A stretch of DNA of 64,000 nt from Bidens hawaiensis (GCA_021521415.1 JAIQDT010009061.1:38275-102274); one strand, 5' to 3'. Positions 44,401-57,323 are shown, counted from the stretch's first letter. Numbers and translations are program-made. The notes: a model not told the origin generated them from the letters alone.

Positions 44401-47073
44401 CCGATGTAGAGTACTGACGCCATTATTATCATTTTCGCTACATATTAACATCTATTCTCATATTATAGTGTTATATGGTCTCCTAAACGTTTTCCTTTCT
44501 ATCTTAGACCAAGATCTAGCTTACTTAGCAATAAAGTTCAAGCCTTTATTGATTTCAATCACGTTTAAGCTAGATCTAGGGTTTGTTCATACTCACAAGT
44601 TCATTGAGTCCATTTTTAATATCAAGTTTACATTTTTATGGTATGAAAATCCCCATTTTCCTTAGTATCAAGTCCTATGGCAAGCCGTTCATAAGAACGC
44701 AACCTTTATACATAAAACACATACCTTTTGACGTGTTTATAGGCTACAGTTTAGCTTCAGCGTACACAATGGACTTGCTGTTGATTGTATTATCAAAGAT
44801 CCAACACAAATCTCCCTTCCTTGGGTTTGGGTATGAGCCGTAGGGTTTAAGGGGTGTTTGTGTGTGTTTTGAGTGTGTTATGGAGGCTAGAAGATAAGAA
44901 TGAGAGTTTTAGGGTTTTAGGGAGGTTTAAGGGGTTTATATACCCTTAAGCCCATGGACCTAAGGCCCATCACCATCCCTCATTCCATTTTTCCTTGTCC
45001 ATGCCCAACCTTTATTATTTTATTTAACTTAACTAAATACTAACACATCCTTAAGTAAACGAGACTTCTTTTATTTATTATTATCAAAAGTTGAATTTAC
45101 AGGAATTAAACTAGTTAAATCATATTTAGCTACATAGTGGATGTGCCATATGTCTAGTTTTGTGCATTTTAGAAGGAAAAACAGAATAGTTATCCCAAGC
45201 CCATTCCCCCATCTCATTTTCTCTTAGGCCTTGAGCCTACAAATAGCTATGAGCCCATGCAACTATGTATTTATGACTATAATTTAATAGATGATTTCTG
45301 ATTTGATATAGTTACTTTTTTCTTTTGGATTAATTTCATATATACCCGTACAAACATTACATTTATCATATATACCCAAGTAAAACTTAAAAATATTATA
45401 TATACCATTATAAAGTAACTAAAAGATCATAAATGCCCTTATAAACACAATTAAAGTATCATATATACCCATATTAATAATGATAATTTAATAAATATCA
45501 ATTTTACCGTTATTTTTCAAAAAATCTAACTTTTATACATGCCCATTTTAACAAATAGACCATTCTATCCCTTTATATTACATAATGTGTTTATACCCAA
45601 TGCTATTATTTTAATTTTAATTTTAATTGAAGTTTCTCACCTTTAATGACAACCAAATTATCTCTCGTCACTTCTTCAAAATTGTAAATTTTTCGAAGAT
45701 TTGTCGCATCAAATGGTCTACACTGTAAAACCTTCTATCGCATCTAAATCAAACTAACATAATATGGTCATTTTTAAACTTTTTGATGAATTGGGCATAT
45801 ATGATATAGAGAAAATTACCGCTTGGGTCCCTATGGTTTAGGGCGGAGGCACAATGAGTCCCTGAAATGTTTTTTTGAACTGGTTAAGTCCATGTGGTTT
45901 CAGAAACGAATCATTTGAGTCCCTGCTGTTAATTAACATTGTTAGCTTTAGGGGTAGATTCGAAATTTCACTTATATATATATATACATTGTCACTCTGA
46001 ATCCTTGAACTTTTCATAGGTCACCATGAATCTCCTTCCGTTTTTAACAAAAATAAATGAACTAAACTAATTTTTTTAACAAAAAAACCGAACTACGTTT
46101 TCAACAAAAGTTAACGAACGAGACTACTTTTATTACAAAAATAAGTGGACCAAACTTTTTTTTAACACACTAAAAGAAACGAATCACTATTTTTAACAAG
46201 TAATTCATTTTGTTTAACAAAATAAGCGAATCAAACTACTTTTTTAACAAATAAAAAAATGGATCAAACTTATTGTTTAACGAAAATAAACAAATCAAGC
46301 AATTTTTTAAACAAAATCTAGTTAACCTAATTACTTGTTTAACCAAAATAAACTAACGGAACTACTTTTTTAACCAAAATAAAATGCTGAAATACTTTTT
46401 TTTAATACAAACCAAAAAACGAACTAGTTTTTTTACTAAACTTAACGAACTGAACAATTCACTTTAACAAAAACAAACGTATCAAGTAATTTTTTTAAAG
46501 TATGTACGAACCAAACTTATTTTTAACGAAAAAACAGATCGAACTACTTTTTTTTACCAAAAATAAATGAACAAATCGTTTTTTAAACAAAAATAAGCTA
46601 CTGAACTTATTTTTAACAAATATCGACGTAGCTTGCGCTAAGGTGGAGTTATGTAAGGCCCCGTTCCCGATGCCCTACTTTGGCGTTGGATTTACTCATA
46701 AATATAGTTCTAAATATCAGAGTTAAATTAAACTTTCACGGAGTAAATAAAACTTCAAAGATTCATTACAAAACATTCATAACTTGTCTTTAAAACATAA
46801 TTTAAAATATCTTATTTAAACATCATGACAGATCTTCAGATGCCAGTCTCTTCAATTCCTGCCATGTGTCTCCCTCAAGGTAGCTGCTTTAGTCTATTTA
46901 CCTGCGTGCATACTAAAATTCAGCTACGTTGAGTGAGTTCTAGTTAATCAAATAACATACTTACATACACATACACGTGCCCGAAGGTATGTATTACATA
47001 CTTAAGCTGTGTATCATTCTTCCATATATATATATATACATACTCTCAATCTTTCATACTTTCTTTCTTTAAC

Positions 47074-48784
47074 TGATGTGGTCTAAAATATACATAATAT
47101 TATATTAATATTTTCCATGCTTTGAACTAGTTTTGAGTTAGTTTATATTTAATATTAATTCTAGTTGGCTCGTATTTTATTTTAAAGGCTTCAAGAGACT
47201 TTTACGTTATTTAATATGGTGGCTAATTAACTAATTGTATGATAGGTCCATAAACACGATTGTAGTGACGATCAAGAAGTTAAGTAAGGAATTAATTCAT
47301 ATGAATCAAGTCACAATTAAATGGGAACTCACGTGGGAATTGTAAATAAAAGAAAAGTAATGTATATCAAAGTCTTTGTGCAATATTAATCAAATTAGAG
47401 AGTAGCCCACATGAGAAGAGGTTATATGGGCCGTGGGCCATTTAACCGTGGACGATTTGTTTGAAGATTTGGACATAATATAATAGGTCACGACTGATTG
47501 GAGAGAGGCAGCAAGAGGAGCTGGGCAAACGCAAGAAGAGAGGCAAACGCCAATCAAGGGGGGCTGCCCCTGTTCGATCAGAAGGGGTTCGGCCAGAGGA
47601 GTCTGGAAAGCTACTGTACTTCAAAAGAATCATCATTATTATCATTGGATTGAAAAAGAGACCAAGCTACTTGGCAAGTTACTCAATTATATTTATTTCT
47701 TTTTCGATGAACCATAATAATTATTTTATCTTTGTTTCATCGATATTTTTTATGATTGGCTAAACTATTATACTGCCTGGGCTTGGATGATTACTTTGTA
47801 GATTTATTTTATTTTTGGTTTTGGATTATTATTGATTGGTACATGTTTTGGTAAAGTTTTTATTTGGTTGTGATGCATATGCGTATTCGGTATTAATTTA
47901 TTATCAATTTATTGTTCCAAACGCGTCTTTGTGAATGTCTTTCATGTACCATATTAGGTTGTTTACTGTGTGTTTACAACTAGTTTTTGGTTTATTGTTA
48001 ACGTATTCCATAGGAGCGGTAATTGAGAGTTTTGAGATACCTTATATTCTGTCACTTGAGAGACCGGGAGGTAATTAAGTGTCGTCTGTTTTGGTCCTTT
48101 GCGGATTTGGGTAGTGATTGCACGGGAGTGAGTTACCCTAGACTTCTTTAGATTCTTACAGATCCGAATTATAACCGAATTAAATAAGAATACCCCTTAA
48201 GCCTTAGGGTGTTTTGTGATTAGAGAGACCGGGAGGTAATTTAATCTTTGGGTACCTTAGCATAGTTAGGTAAGGTAAGACCGGGAGGTGATCCGAACCA
48301 TTAAACCGTTGAGCTTACATGATATTTAGGGTTCTTAGGTATTGTTGGTGAGACCGGGAGGTGATCTAGATTACTATAGTTATTCCTTAAATTTCACATT
48401 TTTAGCATACAGTACCAATCATAAATCCAATTTCGAAAGTTTACGAGTTGACTAGTAGGATTCCTTACCTAGGTAGTTGTTTACCCTATTTGAGTTCTAA
48501 ACCGATTTGTCCGTGTCTAGTTTAGTTTATGTATTATAATTTATAGTTAATTTAAAAAGACAAAAATCAATTAAATCAATTTATTTTAAGTTATTAGTCA
48601 GAGTCTAGATTAGTCGTCGCTAGTGTCCTTTGGGTTCCATATCTGGACTTCATTAGGCTTTACTGGAGTTGATAGGTACACTTTCCTGTCTAGTAGTCTA
48701 GCATTAGGATAGTCTAGATTTATAAATTCTAAACTAGAGTGTCTAGGTTAGGTTAAGTTTTTATAGACCGCGTTTCGCACATCA
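47074..48784. mobile_element. Solo LTR E nested in solo LTR C
   Basis: 1711 bp with inverted ends TGATGTG...CACATCA and a perfect 5-bp duplication TTAAC (47069-47073 and 48785-48789). Unrelated to the A/B/C family. Contains four copies of GAGACCGGGAGGT(A/G)AT or close variants. No protein-coding region, so a solo LTR or a non-coding retroelement; orientation not determined. Confidence 0.82.
48056..48366 (+). repeat. Four dispersed copies of a GAGACCGGGAGGT motif
   Basis: Near 48060, 48224, 48278 and 48350, spacing 50-165 bp, each followed by AATT or GATC-like bases. Conserved better than the sequence between. Confidence 0.8.
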
Positions 48785-49499
48785 TTAACATACACAGTAC
48801 GTTCATGACTATTCTTTTATTATAAAGTGCATTTCGCCCTACATACCTCGGATATAATTAGGGTCCGGTACCCTCCATCCTCGGGTATTATTAGGGTCCG
48901 GTACCCATCTTTCCATGTAACCATACTTTCTTTTCGTACATACCCTGCTTTATCATTCACACATACTTTATACACAATTACATGTTCTAACACTTACCTT
49001 CCCTGGCGATACGTGCAATATTCAAAGATCGTTTACGTACCGACAAACATTCATTCATAACCTCAATAACAATCACACATATCATATATGCCATACACTT
49101 ACCATTTAGGGTAAGTGTATTAACTATTCACATCAAGTATGCACACAACCCCGAAAACATAACAATGAAATGGGGCTAGAAACTCATCTATAGACGATTC
49201 TTCTCAGAGTTTACTATTATGCCCTTCTTAAGCTGTGCTCGACTAACTGTGTTTCAATTAGCAAGCATCACTTAACTACTCCTAATAATATATCAAATTC
49301 CTAGGTTATTGTAACCCCTAGCTACGGGGATCCGGGGGGCAGCGAGGTTCTAGGGGCGGTAGCCCCTAGCCAGGTCCAAGGGGCAGAACCCCTGGTTGGG
49401 GTTACTAAAAACCTCATCAGAAAACCAAATCTCAATTATCAAATCTTCATTTTAAACGTTATATTTCATTATACTTATTTCATATTTCATACAAGTCCG

Positions 49500-49840
49500 T
49501 GTCTATCGTTTACGCACGTATACGTTGTTTTTCTTTCTTTTATTTTGGAATTCCACTATCAGGCGTATAAGTCTTATCATGGGCGTATAAGTTCTTTAGC
49601 CCCTAAGTAAATCCTTAGCGTATAAGCCATACATACACGTTGCTTACATATACGGACGTACACATACTTACACGCTGCTTACTCTTATACGCTACCATAC
49701 ATATACGTTTATATACATATACGAGCATACACATACTTACACGCTGCTTATACTTATACGTTGTTCTCACTTATACGCTGCCTACTTATACGCTACCATA
49801 CATATACGGGCGTATATACTTATACGCCGTATAAGTACTG
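49500..49840. repeat. TATACGC / CGTATA repeat tract in solo LTR C
   Basis: Many copies of ACTTATACGCTG and ACATATACG. Any ORF here is a repeat artefact. Confidence 0.88.
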
Positions 49841-51126
49841 TTCAACGTTCGTTTACATGTTTTTGGGGTTTTTCTTCGATTCTGGCGCCGTCAGCCGCCG
49901 TTAACCACCATGGTTGATTTGAGTTTGATCGTTTATAGTCTATGTAGCTTCGGGGTGTCCAAATCTAAGCTAAGGTGGTCTTTAAGCTCGTTTTTGTTTG
50001 ATTAAACGCCCGAACAAAGCTATATCTAGATCTAAACGACTCATACAACATCCCTGGGTTGCGGTGTCGGGTTCTAATATACAAGTATAGCTGAGATAAA
50101 TCATTTCTTACCTTCGGTTGGTCTCGGATCGTTGAAAGGATTAGTATAGAGAGTGTTTGGTTTATGTGTGTGTTTTTGAAGGTGCAGGCTATGGTATAGA
50201 GATGGATGGAAATTGAAAGGATTAGGGGTTAAGGGGTATTTATACTCCCTTAAGCCCATAGATCTAAGACCTATTTTTTTTTTTGGTCCATATTTAATTC
50301 CATTTAATTTGACTACTTTATTATCTTATTATTTCTCTACTATTTAAGTAAACTATTCCATCATAAATAAATAATATATTAATCATTATTTTTAGAAATT
50401 TCGGGATGTTACAAGTTCATTACTTAATTTAGAAGTAGTTACGTTCGTTCAGTTTAGTAAAATAGTAGGTTGGTTTGTTTATGTTTTCTAAAAAGGTAGT
50501 TCGGTCGTTAATTTTGTTAAAAAAGTAGTCTGGTTCGTTTATTTTCTTAAAAAGTTGTTCGGTTCGTTTATTTTTGTTAAAAAGTTAGTTCGATTCGTAT
50601 TTTTGTTAAAAAAAGTTTGGTTCGTTTATTTTTGTTAAACAAAATTAAATCGGTTCGTTTATTTTTGTTAAAAAAGTTCAGTTTTTTTTATTTTTGTTAA
50701 AAAAAATTTCGGAGTTCATTTATTCTTGGTTGATTATAGTTTTGTTGGTTGATTACGGCTTTATTAGTTATAGTTTGGTGGTTAATTCTTTAAGTTGGAG
50801 GAAATTTTTAAATAGAGACTAAAATTGAGCAATCACTTAACCAAAATGACTCATATGGATCATAAAAAAGGGTAAACTAGTAATTCCACATTTTCAGGGA
50901 CTCAAATTGTTCGTTCCTGAAACCACAGGGACTCAACGAGTTCAAAAATATTTTCATGGACTAATTATGCCTCCGCCTTGAAAACACAGGAACACAAACA
51001 ATAATTTTCTCAATTATATATTAATAACTTTGTAAGAGCATATACGATACTTTTAGTTTTGCATGGGTTTATATATGATATTTTCAATATTTGTAAGGGT
51101 ATATATGAAATTGTCTCTTTTCTTTT

Positions 51127-51744
51127 TAACGGAATGAAATTGGAGACATATTAGTATTTCATTACACATAAGCATATAATATTTCACTTTCATTGCTTAG
51201 AATAATAAGTGTTACTAAGTAATAATTAGAATAATGGTCGAATTGACGTAAACTTGGTGTTTGTTTATAACATGTAAACTTTGGTGTATTATTAAGGATA
51301 CTAGAATGTAGCTAGCTACATGCTAGTTCCTGTGTGTTTTACGATATTTGCATTCCCTTTTTGTTTAAAAAAGCATTTATTCTAATTTGGTGAATTAGCA
51401 ACAACTGTGAATTTGTGATATGAAACTAGTGATTTGTTAAATTGTCTTTTTTAATACAATTTAGTGAAAATGTTTTAACCTAATTTGCTTTTACCAAACT
51501 CGGGTTTTTTTCAAATTAATATTTTTATTAATACCCGACCCGTTTCGACGTTCGGGATATTTTATTAAATAAAATATCACGTTTATCGAGAAGATTATTT
51601 ATTATTTTATTATTGTTTAATGGTTTATCTAAAATATATTTATAAACTTTCAATTTATGGCAAAACTAACCCAAACTAATCATTTACCACTTTATGCTTC
51701 CTTTCCCAAACTCTACGGTACAAAGTGAAAATTTTGATATAACC
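51127..51744. other. AT-rich spacer between the Mutator-like element and Gypsy B
   Basis: No gene or clear repeat. It adjoins the broken end of the B 3' LTR. Confidence 0.4.
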
Positions 51745-52397
51745 CATAAAGCTTGAACCTTTATCATTTTCAATCCCGTTTTATGCAAGATCTAGGTTGT
51801 GCATCCATAAAGTTTCAACCTTTATTGCTTACAAATCCATTTTAACTAATCTAGGGTTTTCTAACATGAACCATATACACTAACAAGTTAGTTAAGTCCA
51901 TTTTTATCATCAAGTTTACAACTTTATGATTCATCTATACCCGATCTACTCTAGGGCTAAGTTCTAGAGCAAACCGTTCATAAAAACATAACATTTATAT
52001 GTAAAGAACATACCTTTATGAGTTTTTAGGCTACGGTTAGCTTTGATATGCAATAATAATCTTGTATCTTGCGTGTGTATCCAAGATCTAGCTCAGTTTT
52101 GTTCTTGAACCCTTCTCCTTGGTCACAACCGTAAGGGAGGAGATGTATGTGTGTGTGTTTTAGTGTGTCTAGAGAGGCTAGGATGATGAGAAATGAGGGT
52201 TCTAGGGTTTTAGGGAGGTTTAAGGGAGTATTTATATTCTCTTAAGCCCATGGACCTAAGGCACATCCCATCCCTTATTCCATCTTTCCCACCCAAGTCC
52301 ATACTCTTTATTTTATTTAATCTTAATTAAATATTAACACACATTAAACAAACATAATCTCTTGTATTTTGTTTATTATTCAATTTAGGATGTTACA
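51745..52397 (-). repeat. Gypsy B 3' LTR, truncated
   Basis: Matches 59520-60168. Right end GGATGTTACA. About 1.8 kb of the distal part is missing. Confidence 0.88.
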
Positions 52398-52416
52398 AGT
52401 CTTCCCTTCTTAAAGA
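52398..52416 (-). promoter_or_regulatory. Gypsy B polypurine tract
   Basis: Minus strand CTTTAAGAAGGGAAGACT beside the LTR. Confidence 0.75.
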
Positions 52417-52486
52417 GGTTTCGGGACTAAAACAAATCTAGGTAAAACTTGCGCATCTCTTCTTCAACTTACCAAGTAGCATCTGA

Positions 52487-53829
52487 TCATTTGCGATGCT
52501 TCCATATCAGTTTCACTAAGGGTATAACCTTGTGACGGAGTTGCTTTTCCTTGCGGTAATCTATCTCTACCGGTTGCTCAATGTAGTTCAACCATTCATT
52601 AACCTCAATATCAACCAACGGAACGTGATACGTGTCATCACCTAGACATTTCCTCAGTTGAGAAACATGGAAGGTTGAATGAATTCTTTCTAATTCCTCG
52701 GGTAAATCTAGCTTATAAGCCAATTCGCCCACACGATCCATAATCTTAAACGGTCCAATGTACCTCGAACTCAACTTCCCTCTCTTGCTAAAACGAATGA
52801 TTCCCTTCAAAGGCGAGACCTTGAGCATCACATTTTCACCAACGTTAAACTCAATCGGTCGTCGCCGCTTTTCGACATATGACTTCTGACGGTCTTGAGC
52901 AGCTTTCATCCTTGCCTTGATCTGATCGAATTTTGAAGAGGTTTCTTGCACAACCTCTAGACTTCCCATCTCCTTCTGACCAATCTCTCCCCAACATACA
53001 GGAGTTCTACAACATCTACCATAAAGCATCTCAAACGGTGACATACCAATACTTGAATGGTGGCTGTTGTTATAGGAGAACTCTGCCAAATGCAGATGAT
53101 CATCCCAACTTCCTCCAAAGTCTAAAACACAAGCACGTAGCATATCCTCAAGGGTTTGGATCGTCCTTTCAGACTATCCATCTGTTTGAGGATGATACGC
53201 CGTACTGATGTTCAATCTTGTCCCCATGGCTTCATGGAACTTCTTCCAGAACCTCGAAGTAAATCGAGTATCTCTATCAGACACAATCGACAGTGGCATT
53301 CCATGCTTAGTCACAACCTCTTTTATGAACAAACTTGCTAACGTTTCAGACGAGATAGCCTCTCGTATAGGCAGCAAGTGAGCACTTTTGGTCAAATGGT
53401 CCACTATCACCCAAATGGTATCATGACGCTTGGCTGTACGAGATATCTTAGTTATTAAATCCATGGTGGTGTGTTCCCATGTCCATTCTGGTACTCCAAA
53501 GGCTGCATCTTCCCATAAGGTTTCTGGTGTTCATCTTTGACTTGTAAACAAGTTAAGCACTTACTGACATAATCTACTATATCATTCTTCACACCTGGCC
53601 ACCAATAGTCTCTCTTCAAGTCTTGATACATCTTAGTGGATCCCGGATGGATTGAGCTTCATCTAAGATTCGACCTCTAAGATTACCATGGCGTGGAATC
53701 CACATATGGTTAAACCTAGTCTTAACACCATGAGTGTTTTCCATCAACTCGTCTTGCTGACCGAAAATCCTATCCTATGTCACTAGCCTTTCATCTACCA
53801 GTACTTACGACAACACCTTCATGATCTCT
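52487..53829 (-). pseudogene. Gypsy B integrase and chromodomain-like tail
   Basis: 53464-53174 holds [35 protein letters not shown] and [10 protein letters not shown]. After one stop, 53143-52487 continues with EFSYNNSHHSSIGMSPFEML, YGRCCRTPVCWGE, the IGPFKIMDRVGELAYKLDLP segment and a tail IPLVKLIWKHRK, cut by a stop where A reads GSDATWE. The HHCC zinc-binding part lies in broken frames at 53470-53829. Confidence 0.88.
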
Positions 53830-55234
53830 TAAAAAAGACTTGAGTTCATGATCAACTGATATGACTTCACTGTTGCAATGACTTCTTCATTCTTACGGCT
53901 TAGCGCATCAACGACCACATTAGCTTTACCAGGATAGTACTTTATATCGCAGTCGTAGTCCTTTATAAACTCTAACCATCTCCTCTGCCTCATATTCAAT
54001 TCTTTCTGCTCGAAGAAGTACTTTAAACTTTTATGATATGTGTAAATAGTACACTTTATACCATTTAGATAACGCCTCCATATCTTGAGTGCATGTACTA
54101 CTGCTGCAAGCCCTAGTTCATGCGTTGGATAAGTGCTTTCGTGAACTGTCAACTTCCTGGACGCATAAGCTATAATCTTTACTCGTTGCATCAACACACA
54201 ACCTAACCCATGATGCGAAGCATCAGTACAAATAACCAAATCCTCGTCACCATCGGGTAAAGAAAGGATTGGAGATTGCATGTGTCTTTTCTTTAGTTCC
54301 TCGAAATATTCTTCTTGGAACTTACCCCAACTGAACACTACAGACTTTCGGGTCATACCGGTCAACGGTGCGGCTATCTTGGAGAAGCCTTCGATGAATC
54401 TCCTATAATAACCAGCCAACCCTAAGAAGCTTCGTATATCAGTGGGGTTCTGTGGAGTCTTCCAATTCGTTATCGCCTCAATCTTAATTGGGTCCACGGT
54501 AATCCTTTCAGGATTAATCACGTGACCTACAAACTGCACTTCTCGCAACCAGAATGCACACTTCGAAAACTTAGCGTGCAACTATTTTTCTTCAGAGTCT
54601 CCAATACTTCTCCCAGATGCTCAGCATGATCAGACTCGCTCTTTGAATAAATCAATATATCATCAATGAAAATGATAATTGACTTATCCAACATCGGTCG
54701 ACACACCCTATTCATCATGTCCATGAATGTTGCGGGAACATTCGTTAGACCGAATGACATCACGAGGAACTCGTAGACTCCATACCGCGTCCGAAACGCT
54801 GTCTTAGGGATGTCTGCCTCTTTCACCATTAGCTGATGGTAGCCTAATCTGAGGTCTATTCGTGAGAACCAACTTGAACCTTGTAGTTGGTCGAACAAAT
54901 CATCAATCTGTGGCAACGGATATCAATTCTTCACCGTAAGTTTATTCAACTCACGATAATCTTTGCACATTCTCATACTTCTATATTTATTCTAAACAAA
55001 TAACACCGGTGCGCCCCACGGGGAAACACTTGGTCTTATAAAATCTTTGTCGATGAGTTCTTGCAGTTGGGACATCAATTCCTTCATTTCGGACAATGCT
55101 AGACGATAAGGCGCTTTCGCGACGAGCTGGGATCCTGGAATTAAATCTATCTGGAATTCTATCTCTCGCTCCGGTGGAAACCCCAGAAGATCTTCAGGGA
55201 ATACTTCGGGGGTAGTCGCACACGATAGGTACAT
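53829..55234 (-). pseudogene. Gypsy B reverse transcriptase and RNase H
   Basis: RT from [19 protein letters not shown], via WGAPVLFV (then a stop), [18 protein letters not shown] and [14 protein letters not shown] frameshift near 54580 precedes [13 protein letters not shown] and [20 protein letters not shown]. RNase H has [17 protein letters not shown] but [12 protein letters not shown] where the family has IYTDHKSL, so a catalytic Asp is Tyr. Confidence 0.9.
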
Positions 55235-55250
55235 CTTTCAATTCTTTCGT

Positions 55251-55844
55251 CTAGGCCGTAGCTTTGACAACATACGCCAGGTAGGCACCGTACCCTCGCC
55301 TCAACAATCCTTCGGCTTTTATCATCGAAATGACATTAAGCCCTGAACTTTCTTTATCACCATAAACCGTCACCGCACTACCATCCAAGGACTTTAACCT
55401 TACTATCCTACTCTTACACACTATCTGAGCTTCAAACTCAGATAACCAATCCATTCCCAAAACTACATCGAACCCTCCTAAGGTCATCACATACAGGGTC
55501 ATAGGGAACTCATGTACCTCTAACTCTATCTTACAATCCTTAACCATATTCATTATTTTAATGGAGGTGTTACTAGGGGTTTCTACTATAAAGGTTTCAG
55601 CCACTCGGAAACATTTCATTTTAGCTAATTTACTAAACAATGTAGTTACGAAAATTTTATTTGCACTTGAATCAAACAATACGGAAGCGGAAACACCGTT
55701 TACTAGAAACGTACCTTTGACAACATCTGGAATTTGCTTGGCTTGCTCCTGAGTAAGCATGTAAGCTCTGGTCTTTGGCCTTGCTTGCTCAGCATCCTTC
55801 TTTCCACTTCCTCCAGCTCCACCATCGGTGCACTCCTTTGCCAT
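55251..55844 (-). pseudogene. Gypsy B aspartic protease
   Basis: LVNGVSASVLFDSSANKIF shows the active site as DSS where the family has DSG; GGFDVVLGMDWLSE follows. 197 codons open. Confidence 0.88.
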
Positions 55845-56395
55845 TTAACCGATCTTGCCACATTTGCAACATGTAGGCTTGGCATTACACTCATGAGCAT
55901 AATGTCCTGCTTTTCCACACTTATAGCAAACATTTGATCCAACAGTGCACTCTCCAGCATGGATTTTCCCGCACTTATGACATGTATCAAAACCAATACC
56001 CCACCTACACTCACCATCGTGAATCTTACCCCAAATCTTGCACGACTTCTTTTCCCATACCTTCTGTTTCTTGTCCCTAGAGTTCCACAACTGGGTACCG
56101 GGTCGCTTAGCATGATTGCCATTTAACCGATCTTGCCACATTTGCAACATGTAGGCTTGGCATTACACTCATGAGCATAATGTCCTGCTTTTCCACACTT
56201 ATAGCAAACATTTGATCCAACAGTGCACTCTCCAGCATGGATTTTCCCGCACTTATGACATGTATCAAAACCAATACCCCACCTACACTCACCATCGTGA
56301 ATCTTACCCCAAATCTTGCACGACTTCTTTTCCCATACCTTCTGTTTCTTGTCCCTAGAGTTCCACAACTGGGTACCGGGTCGCTTAGCATGATT
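55840..56395 (-). repeat. Perfect-looking tandem duplication of the gag zinc-finger region, 278 bp x 2
   Basis: 55840-56117 and 56118-56395 appear identical over their length, covering CHKCGKIHAGEC and CYKCGKAGHYAHEC. 278 is not a multiple of 3, so the downstream frame shifts. Confidence 0.93.
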
Positions 56396-57323
56396 GGCCC
56401 ATTTCTTATCCTTATTCTCTTCCACCACCACAACATCATCCACAGCCAAGTCATCATAAACCATCTTAGCGAGTTCCACTGTTGAGTCAAACATAGCAGG
56501 TTTATTTTCCCTGACTAGTGTGCGGACGTTCTGCGGCAGTCTTCTTACATATCACTTGATCCTCTTGGCCTCAGTGTTAACCATGTCAGGCACCAACCTA
56601 GACATTTGGTTGAATTCGGTAGTGTAGTCACCGTTCGTCATCTTTCCCGCTTTCAAGTTCAGAAACTTCATTTCAGCCCTTTCAACCTCGGCATTAGCAC
56701 AGAAACGTTTCATGACCATCTCCTTCAAGTCATCCCACCTCAAAGCCTAATCTCTTCCCGAATCTTCCTCTGCTCAACCGACTCCCACCAGTACATTGCT
56801 TCATCACCGAATGATTAGGTAGCATAACCCACAGCTTGGTCGGGATGACACTCGCTAATTCAGATAACTTTATCCATAGTGGTTATCCGTTGGAGAGTAG
56901 CGATTGCGTCTCCTAGACCAGTCAGCTTTGGCGGGTCGCAACCTTTGAATGACTTGTAGTTACACCCACCTCGGCCTCTCTTCCAGTCATCAACCTTCAC
57001 AAATCGAACTTCACCCGAATCACCCTTCTCTCCCTCATCATCTTTCTTGCTTTTCACCCTGATCTCTCAGCAGTCCTTGCATGACTTCCGACAGAATTGT
57101 TAGGTTGCAGGTTCTTCAACGCCGCAGCTACAGCTTGAGTAATGGCAGCTTTAACAACATTGTCTAGTTCATACCATTCATTATGGCTTGGCCCTCGCAG
57201 AGTCTCACTTGGTCCTTCAGCATAGTTAACAACTGGTTCCTCAGAAGGTTCTCGGACAATACGTGGCCTACCACGACGTCCAGTACGACCTCCTTGTCCA
57301 GAAACTTTCCTAGCTCCAGCCAT
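56396..57323 (-). pseudogene. Gypsy B gag
   Basis: ATG at 57323 (MAGARKVSGQGGRTGRRGRP). Capsid part with GCDPPKLTGLGDAIATLQ, MVMKRFCANAEVERAEMKFL and YDDLAVDDVVVVEENKDKKW. Stops at about 57053, 56860 and 56552. Confidence 0.87.

Larger units (their letters stand above)
35203..45101 (-). mobile_element. Ty3/Gypsy retrotransposon A (chromovirus, Tekay/Del-like), defective
   Basis: Runs right to left: 5' LTR 40869-45101 (itself split by a solo LTR), primer site, gag, zinc fingers, protease, RT, RNase H, integrase, a C-terminal chromodomain-like tail, polypurine tract, and a truncated 3' LTR 35203-36233. RT before integrase marks Gypsy. LTRs over 2 kb and the PLVKVIWKHHKGSDATWE tail suggest the Tekay/Del chromovirus lineage (inference). 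Many frame breaks, so inactive. Confidence 0.9.
40869..45101 (-). repeat. Gypsy A 5' LTR, interrupted by a solo LTR
   Basis: Plus-strand ends TGTAAGGCCCCGG and TTTACA. About 2.24 kb without the nested insertion 41001-42981. The initiator-Met primer site (TTGGTATCAAAGC on the minus strand) lies at 40855-40867. Inner landmarks: a 40-bp tandem repeat (43380-43560), a palindrome (43800-43825) and a TTCGAA tract (44050-44400). Confidence 0.85.
46652..50413 (-). mobile_element. Solo LTR C, same family as Gypsy A and B, split by solo LTR E
   Basis: Plus-strand ends TGTAAGGCCCCG and GGGATGTTACA, flanks AGTTA and AGTTC (5-bp duplication, one mismatch). Without E it is about 2.05 kb. Has the family landmarks: 40-bp repeat, palindrome, TATA box at 50238-50248 on the minus strand. 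Where A and B have TTCGAA repeats this copy has CTTATACGC repeats (49500-49840). No internal coding region, so it is the product of LTR-LTR recombination. Confidence 0.85.
45327..51117. mobile_element. Mutator-like TIR element containing nested LTRs
   Basis: Left end GGATTAATTTCATATATACC and right end (reverse) GAGACAATTTCATATATACC continue as long diverged TIRs of several hundred bp, including GGGACTCAA and GCCTCCGCC words on both arms. Flanked by TTTTCTTTT (45318-45326 and 51118-51126), a 9-bp duplication as in Mutator elements, though low in complexity. About 2 kb without the inserted LTR at 46652-50413. Arms hold repeats of an AACAAAAATAAACGAAC type and no transposase. Confidence 0.72.

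Noticed and set aside
49640..49834. Thr/Leu/Tyr-rich ORF
   Set aside because: Translation of the TATACG repeat tract.
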